From NCBI RefSeq assembly GCF_901000735.1, contig NC_081541.1:20063841-20127840 (forward strand): a DNA stretch of 64,000 nt, given 5' to 3'. The translations under genes were made by a program, and so were the position numbers. Source of the DNA: Corylus avellana. Its lineage: Eukaryota; Streptophyta; Magnoliopsida; Fagales; Betulaceae. The first letter of the stretch is position 1, and every line of letters begins with the position of its first letter. Below, piece by piece: positions 36,983 through 45,900 of this stretch. A model generated the notes under the pieces. That model was not told the DNA's origin. It saw only the letters and a list, made by a program, of their open reading frames with translations, and did no database searches.

Positions 36983-39900
36983 ATAGGTAATTAACTGATA
37001 TTATTAAAAGCGTGAGGCGCCCCAAAGTACACTGGAAGTATACAACTAGGAACACCTAACTAGAAGGGGAAAAGTGTACAAGGAAATCATCATAGCTAAT
37101 CGAAACCGGAAAAACATATGCTACAGTCCAGAGATAGAGTATGGAAACAATAGGCTAAAGTTTCCTCAAAAGACTTCTCCACATCCTCGAAACACCTATT
37201 ATTTCTCTCTCTCCATATACACCAAAAAAAGCAAATAGGCACCATCTTCCAGATTGCAGCACTCCCCCCCCTTCCTGCAGACCACCAACAGGCTTGCAAC
37301 TTGAAAACCCGACTAGGAATCACCCATGATAACCCAAAACGGCCAAAAAAGGCACTCCACAAAGCAGATGCCACCTCACAATGAAGAAGAAGATGATCCA
37401 CCGTCTCCTCACTCTTCTTGCACATCCAACATCTGTTCACCACAATCACATTTCGATTTCTGAGATTATCTAAGGTCAGAATTTTCCCCCAAGCTGCCGA
37501 CCACACAAAAAACGCTGCCCTTGGGGGAGCCTGTGTCCGCCACACGCTCCTCCAAGGAAACCTCCTCCCTTCCGAACATGCCAAGGAGAAAAAGAGAGAT
37601 TTGACCTTGAAAGTACCTCTTTTGGAGGAGTTCCACCATAATTTATCTTCCGACCCTCTTCTTACTCTAGTAGAATGTAACACCTAGAAAAAGGAGGCAA
37701 AGGCCTCCACCTCCCAATCATGAGCCTCTCTGGAAAAACTCACATTCCACTGAATGGACCCACCTAGCATCTCCACGTTATCCGCAACTGAGGCATCCTT
37801 CGCACATGCAATACTAAAAAGGATCGGGAAGGCTATCTTGAGAGCTGAATCTCCATACCACCAATCATGCCAAAAGCTAATCCTAGTCCCATCCCCCACT
37901 TCGAATCTCGTAAAGCCTTTGAAAGTTTCCCACCCTTTCCTAATATTCTTCCATAACCCCACCCCACACGTCCCTCCAGGCTCAACAGAACACCACCCAC
38001 CCCATAAACTTCCATACTTCGCATCTACCACAACTCTCCACCAAGCATCTCTTTCCGACCTATAACGTCACAACCACTTCCCTAAAAGAGCGCGGTTGAA
38101 GACCAATAAGTTCCTAATACCCAACCCTCCTTCCTTGATCGGAGTGCAAATCAGCGACCACTTCACCAAGTAGTATTTGAACTCTTCTCCTATCCCTCCC
38201 CAAAGAAAATTGCGTTGAAGCTTCTCAATGCGCCTAGCAACACTCACCGGAATATGGAAAAGAGACAAGTAATAAGTGGGCAAATTAGCAAGAGTGCTCT
38301 TGATAAGGGTGACCCTACCCCCTTTCGACAAATACAACCTTTTCCAGCTGGCTAACCGGTGTTCAATCTTCTTGATAACTCCATCCCAAATATGCTTGGA
38401 CTTATAAGAGCCTCCCAACGGGAGACCAAGATACTTCACTGGCAAAGTAACCGCCTCACATCCTAAAATACCGGCTAGCAAATCCACGTGCTCCACAGTC
38501 CCCACCGGAATAAGCATCGTTTTAGCCAAATTAACCTTCAACCCTGAAGCAGCTTCAAACCACAGAAACAAACACCGCAAGTAACATAACTGGGCAGGCC
38601 TAGCATTGCAGAAAATCAAGGTATCATCGGCAAATAAAAGGTGAGAGACTGTAGTGTTGCCGATTTTGAAGCCTTCTAACAGCCCCCTCTGAACCGCTGC
38701 CGAAATCATCCTACTCAATATCTCCCTCACAAACACAAACAGCAAAGGAGAGAGAGGATCCCCTTGTCTCAAACCCCTGGAGCTGCTAAAAAATCCTTTG
38801 GGAGACCCATTTACCAGAATCGAAAACCGCACCGAAGAAATGCAATGTTGAATCCAAGAGCACCATACCCCTCCAAAACCACATCTCCTTAGCACATACA
38901 TCAAGAAGCCCCAATTCACATTATCATAAGCTTTTTCCAAATCCATTTTGCAAATGACCCCTGGCTCCCCAGATCTCAGCCTACTACCAAGGCATTCATT
39001 AGCAATCAAGATGGGATCTAGAATCTGCCTACCTTTGATGAAAGCATTTTGCGACTTGGAAATGATCTTATCCAACACAACCTTCAATCTGTTTGCTAAA
39101 ACCTTGGCAATAATTTTATACATACCTCCCACAAGGCTAATCGGGCGGAAATCTTTGAGATTGGTGGCACTAGGAATCTTCGGAATAAGCGAAATGAAAG
39201 AAGCGTTGAGGCTCTTTACAAACATCCCTCCAGCATGGAAAGCACTAAACACCCTCATAATGTCCTCCCTCACCACATCCCAACAAGCTTGGAAGAAAGC
39301 CAAAGAAAACCCATCGGGGCCCGATGCCTTATTGCCATTCATCTTAAACCGACCTTTTTAACCTCTTCCTCTTCAAAAACTCTCTCCAACCAGCTAGTAT
39401 CTTCCTCCGAAATGGAATCCAAAGAGATACCATCGACCAAGGGCCTCCAATTGTGTTGCTCAGTAAAAAGCTTTTGATAGAATTCGACAATATGCTCACT
39501 AATCTCATCCTGATTCGAAGAAAGATTATCCCCAATCATCAAGGTCTCTATCGAGTTAAATCTTCTGTTAGAGTTGGCAATGGAATGAAAGAATTTGGTG
39601 CACTTGTCCCCTTCCTTCAACCAACACACCCTAGATTTCTGTCTCCAACTTATCTCCTCCATAAGAGTACACTTCTCTAATTCTCTCACAACCTCGGCCT
39701 TCCTCGCTAACTCCTCCTCGATCAAAGCCCTACTTTCTTCGTGCTCATCAAACACCCGAAGATCTTCAAGAAGCAACCTCTTATTCCTCTCAATGTTACC
39801 AAACACTTCCTCATTCCAAGTCTTCAGATTCAGCTTCAGGGCCTTGAGCTTGCAAGCGAAAACAAAGCTCGGCGTACCTTGGAACTCATAAGAATCCCAC

Positions 39901-42900
39901 CATTGTTTCACTAAGGCAACAAACCCATCCGCCTTAAGCCACATATTCTCAAACCTGAACGGCCTTTTCCCCTGGGATACCTCCCCCAACTCAAGAATGA
40001 TTGGAAAGTGATCCGAGCAAAGACGAGGAAGCCTCTTCTGCCTCACCCCAGGAAACCAAGCTTCCAATTCTGCAGAAACAAGAAACCGATCGATCCTAGA
40101 CCATAGCGGAGGATCTTGAGAAACTGACCAAGTGCAAGCACCCCCGACAAGAGGAAAGTCCATAAGCCCTTGTTTAGAAATAAAATCAGAGAAGCTCATC
40201 ATAGCAGAATCCAGACTAGCTCCTCCTGATCTTTCACTAGGGAATCGAGTAACATTGAAATCTCCCCCTATACACCATGGCAAGTTCCACCAACTAAGAA
40301 CACCAGCCAACTCGTCCCAAAGGAACCTTCTATCCCTATCAAGATTTGGACCATACACTCCTGCAAATGCCCACACCGAGAGATCTACCACATTCTTGAA
40401 AGACACGGCCATGGTAAACTCCCCTATACAGACATCGATCTTCTCCACCACCCTAGTATCCCACATGATTAAAATTCCACCCGAGGCTCCACTCGAATCC
40501 AAACAACACCAATCCACATGATTTTACCTCCATAAACTGCGAACAATGTTTCTAGACATACTCCGTATCTTGGTTTTTTGAAGGCAAACAACATCTGCAT
40601 TCCAACCCCTAAGCAAAGATATTTCTGAATCGTGCTAATTTTGAAAATCTTTTTTTTTTTTTGATAAGTAAATATGATATAAAAGAGCGCAGAGGGGCGC
40701 AACCCATATACACGGGAAGTATACAAGAGAGCGCCTAAGAGGGAGAAAAATGAACAAGAAAATCAGAGTAGCTAATTCCTATAGGAGCTAGCCAAGCGGC
40801 CGTCCAGGAATACAAAGTAAAGAAGAAAAAATGAGTCAATTCCTCTATAGTCCTAGTGGAGTTTTCAAAGCATCTAGCATTCCTTTCATTCCAAATACAC
40901 CACATAAGACACAAAGGGATCATCTTCCACACTACCGCGCTTCGAGAACTTCCTCCCGACCACCAACAATCGAACAAGCCCCTCACCTTGCGAGGCATGA
41001 CCCAAAACAGCCCAAACCGATCAAAAATATTATGCCAAAGAACACTTGCAATCTCGCAATGGAGAAGAAGATGATCAACCGACTCTCCATTCTTCTTGCA
41101 CATACAACACCATTCCACTACCACTATGTTCCTCTTCCGCAGGGTGTCGTGAGTCAAAATTTTGCCTAAGGCCGCGGTCCACCCGAAAAAAGCCACTCGC
41201 AATGGCACCTTTGTCCGCCAAATGCTCTTCCAAGGAAACAATTCATGATCACATTTGGACAAGGCCTTGAAGAGGGACTTAACCTCGAAATTGCCTTTCT
41301 TAGACGAAGACCATCGAATACAATCCATAGAACCCAAGGATATCTTGTACGAATACAACCGGTCAAAAAAGGAGGAAATCAAATCCATCTCCCAATCCTG
41401 AACCGACCTCACAAAAATGACATTCCATTCGACAACCCCATTCCTCCAAATAAAGTTATCCTTCACCCAAGCTTCTTTATGTCTGGCTATGCTGTACAAA
41501 GACGGGAAAGCATGCTTCAAAGAGGAGTCCCCACACCAGATATCATGCCAAAAACGAACTTTTGAACCCTCCCCCACCTCATAATGAATACCTTTGGCAA
41601 AGAAATTCCAACCTTGCCTAATGTGCTTCCATAAACCCACACCATGGGAACCCGAAACCTCCTTTGTGCACCAACCACCCTCCTGATCTTCATATTTAGC
41701 TTTGATAACCTTATACCATAGAGCCTCACTCTCATTAGCATATCTCCAAAGCCATTTACCCAGAAGCGCTTGATTAAAATGATGCAACTTACGAATGCCA
41801 AGCCCACCATACCGAAGGGGACGACAGACTTGATCCCAATTTACAAGATGTAGCTTATGCTCTTCTCCCACCCCTCCCCATAGGAAGTCTCTTTGTACTT
41901 TCTCAAGTCTTTTAGCTACACTTATAGGAATTGGAAACAGAGACAAAAAGTAAGTCGGAAGATTAGAGAGCGTACTCTTAATGAGAGTTAAACGGCCTCC
42001 TTTAGAGAGATACATTCTCTTCCAACCTGCCATCTGACGCTCCATTTTTTCGATCACATCATTCCACATAACCTTATCCTTATGTCCCGCCCCAAGAGGG
42101 AGACCCAAATACTTCATCGGCAAGTCGGCAACACTACACCCAAGAATATTAGCTAAAACCCCTATGTTCTCCACCTCACCAATAGCCACAATTTTAGATT
42201 TACCAAGATTCACTCTCAAACCCGACACAGCTTCAAAACATAGAAGAATGAGACGCACATACCGGATTTGCTCGATAGAATCTTCACAGAAAATCAATGT
42301 GTCATCAGCAAATAAAGAGTGAGAAACCACTAACTCCGATAACCCCCTATTTCCCACCGAGAAACCAGTCAAAAAGCCTTGGTCAACCGACACATTCACC
42401 ATCTTACTCAAGGCCTCCATTACCAGCACAAAAAGTAAAGGAGAAAGGGGATCCCCTTGCCGAATTCCCCTTGAGCTATTAAAGAAGCCTTCCGGAGAAC
42501 CATTCACAAGAATGGAAAATCTTACCGAAGTAATACACCACTCCATCCACGCCCTCCACCTCTCACCAAACCCACACCTACGCAGCAAATACAACACAAA
42601 GTCCCAGTTCACATGATCGTAGGCCTTCTCCAAATCTAATTTGCAAAGAACACCGGGCACCCCTGACTTCATGCGACTATCCACACTTTCATTTGCAATA
42701 AGGACAGAATCTAGGATTTGGCGGCCCCCAATAAAAGCATTTTGAGAGTATGATATGATCTTACCCAACACAGTTCTCATCCTGATAGCAAGAACCTTAG
42801 AAACAATTTTGTACACCCCTCCCACCAAACTAATAGGCCGAAAATCCTTCATCTCCACCGCATCTGCCTTTTTTGGAATCAAGGAAATAAAAGTTGCATT

Positions 42901-45900
42901 CAAGCTCCTCACCAATTGCCGTCTACGATGGAACTCGGCAAAAACCGCCATGACATCATGTTTGACAACACCCCAGCAGGCTTGAAAAAAAGCCATGGAG
43001 AAACCATCTGGACCCGGAGCCTTATCACCATCCATGCCTTTAACCACCTCCCAAACTTCCTTTTCCTCAAAATCTCTTTCCAACCACCTATTATCCTCCT
43101 CATCTATGGACAAAAAAGGCTGGTTGTCCATTCTAGGTCGCCACGTGCTTTGTTCCGTGTATAAGCTTTGATAATAACTCACAATGTGAGCTTTTACCTC
43201 AGCTGGATCATCGGAAAGAACACCATTAATACGCAACTCTTCCACACGATTGTACCTGCGGTGAGAGTTTGCCATCTTGTGAAAGAAACGAGTATTGCGG
43301 TCCCCCTCCTTGAGCCACAAAGTTCTCGATTTTTGTCGCCAATGGATTTCTTCACAAAGCAAGGTGTTCTCCAATTCTTTCACCATATCCACCTTTCGGA
43401 CCTTTTCCTCCTGTGCTAACCCTCTTTCCTCTGCCTAATTTTGAAAATCTTTGAGTCAATTGCGCAGCTGTATCGTAGCATTACCAAAGAGCAAGTCAAA
43501 GAGGAGTCATTTAATTAGCTGCATAGGTTTCCTATAAGTCAATTCGAATCTTTACTCTTTCGTTTCAGGAGAAGTCTTGGTGTTCTACGATATAAATGTG
43601 TTAGTCTATGTTTTTAGAGATGAGAAATGAAAATTCAGTTTCATATCTTTGTTTTTCAAGGAAAAAAAAAAAAAAAAACCCAGTAATACTCTCCTTCAAC
43701 AATAGCTTTTGAGCCAAAGTCTGTCCAAGGAGGTAGACTCTTCCCGCACTTCATTCCATCTATAACAGCCCATGCTGTTAAACAACCAAAATTATTTTAA
43801 GTGTTTCTGATCTGCATCAGCTGATAGGAAGAAAAACAAACTAATAAATCTGAAGATATTTTTGAATAATGTTACTTCTGAAAGTTTTTGAGTCAAAGTC
43901 TACAAGTACCTAGAAAGATTCATCATTAAATTGCTCAACTCTTGGTTTTTCTAGTTGTCAAGTTGAATTTGGTTCTAGAATTATTGGATGTCCAAGACTA
44001 AATATTTGTCATTGTATGCTTTTAGAGATGAGAAATGAAATTTTAAGTTTCTGATCTTTGTTTTTCATATAAAAGAAAGAAAAAAAAAGTTGTTGAAGGG
44101 AAGTTGTGTTTCCTTTGACAATAGGATTAGACTTGAGCCACACGTCATTTCATCTATAATATCTGACCCTTATAAACGACCAAAATTATTTTCTATTTCT
44201 TGGTCTGCATAAGTTTGCTATCAGCCTCCTGGTTCTCCTCCATGATGTTTTCTCATCGAAGGAGATCCTACACACCTTGAATGATTTATCAGAAAGAGTT
44301 GATGATTCTCAATCATAAGGTTCTTCAAGATAGGCTTTATTATGAGATGATTGGGTTTTGACAAGGTACTCTAGCTATGATTGATTAAGCTAGAAAGTTT
44401 GAAGAGCCTAACTGTCAAGTGTGGAATGGTGAAAGTGAAATGATTACTGTTTCGCAAGTGGATGACCTCCAAGATGCCATTGAAACGGCTATCATGTCGG
44501 AAAAATTCATTAAGGTTCTAAGATTTGACAATCAAGTGAAGGAGGCTGAAATTCATAACGCCTAAACAAAGAACTGTTCTTCTAAGAGCACTAGCAGCAA
44601 CACGAGTTTAGGGAACAAAACTTGTTTTTCCCTAAGTTTAGGGAACACAACTACTTTTTGCTTCTGTATCAGAATATATTTCACAATAGCTTTTTTTACC
44701 TTTCCCTTTACCATTAAAATATTATTTCTTTACAAAATACAAGTTCCCTACCTACTCCTACTCTCATTTTTTTCACAAAATCCCAACACAACCCCCAATT
44801 AAAGACAAAAAGATGAAAGAGGAGAGCAAAAAAAAATGTTTATATTAAAATAATGTATAGGGAACCACTTTTAGTTCCCTATATATTGGGAAACACTGTA
44901 CCAACCCTTAAGGGTTGGTTAAATGTAGGGAATCTGATGTGAGTAGGTTTTTGTGATTTTTTTGAAATTTTTCCTAAACATAAGGAAGGGAATAACATAT
45001 AGAGCATTTGCTGCTAGTGCTCTAAGACAGCAAGCTAAAAGGCCAGAACAAGATCTGGGAAAGGCAGAACACCAAAAATGAGCAGAAAAGTGCCTAACAA
45101 TAACCACTATTTGTTCAAACAAGTTGAGCAACCTAAACAGAAACCAGAAGTTCCTCAAAAGCAAGTTTCAAAGCCAAAGCAACAAGCAGACTAACCTATA
45201 CAATAATCAAAATGCCTAAACTGCAAATTGAAAGCCCAAAACTGAGTGCATTGAAGCTTGGAGGGCAACCTTTTTTTTTTTTTTTGATATCGAGGAACTT
45301 CTACAAGGCAGGGCCCTTCGGACTCACCCCTGCAGAGTAAACCCCGGCCCCGTGCACCGCACCCTCGGAAGTTTCCCTACACGGAACAGGGTAAGTCACT
45401 GGCTATTCACCAGAGGGGTGTGGCCCCAAGGAGGAGGTAGCACCTGGTGGGTTTCGAACCTGAGACCACTGAGGAGCAAACTCAGAGCCCCAGGCTTTAC
45501 TCCCTAACCACCAAGCCAACCCCTTGGGGTTAGGAGTGCAACCTTTAAAGATAAAACATCTTCCTCAGAAGCTCAACAGTCAAATTGCTGATGAGACAAA
45601 TTATCTTCAATTGCTTGAAAAAGCTTATTAAACATGGGATCAAAGGAGAGGCCAAGTGTGTGCTTATAATCAAGGAAGTCAATAATTTGAGAAATCATCA
45701 GTCTAATGTAGTGCCCAATATGTCAAGCTACTTAAATAACTTCTCTAAGACTGTTCAAGGAATTGTTCGAAATCACCTCTACCAGTTCTTCAAAGCTGGT
45801 TGGATTTGTCCGAAGGGTCCTACATAATGTTCACATTAAAGCCAAGTAGAGCAATATGTTTGCTGAAGAATCTATAAGCGCTATGTCCTTTGTTAAGGTT

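Larger units (their letters stand above)
36978..40620 (-). mobile_element. LINE in intron 12, nearly complete ORF2, truncated at the endonuclease start
   Basis: The 3' end ttttgataggtaatt...gcgtgaggcgcccc...gtatacaa matches the family. Minus-strand modules are RVT zinc-binding (37096-37683, [18 protein letters not shown]), a connection segment (37684-38031), RT (38068-39342) and endonuclease plus linker (39339-40517). The reading frame continues with changes to about 40600 ([14 protein letters not shown] residues). Few breaks remain, so it is younger than the intron 8 LINEs. ORF1 is absent, as expected for 5' truncation. Confidence 0.85.

Noticed and set aside
40735..43392. 885-codon ORF considered as a host gene
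   Set aside because: Reverse transcriptase and RVT zinc-binding motifs, T-run 3' end and target duplication show it is a LINE.
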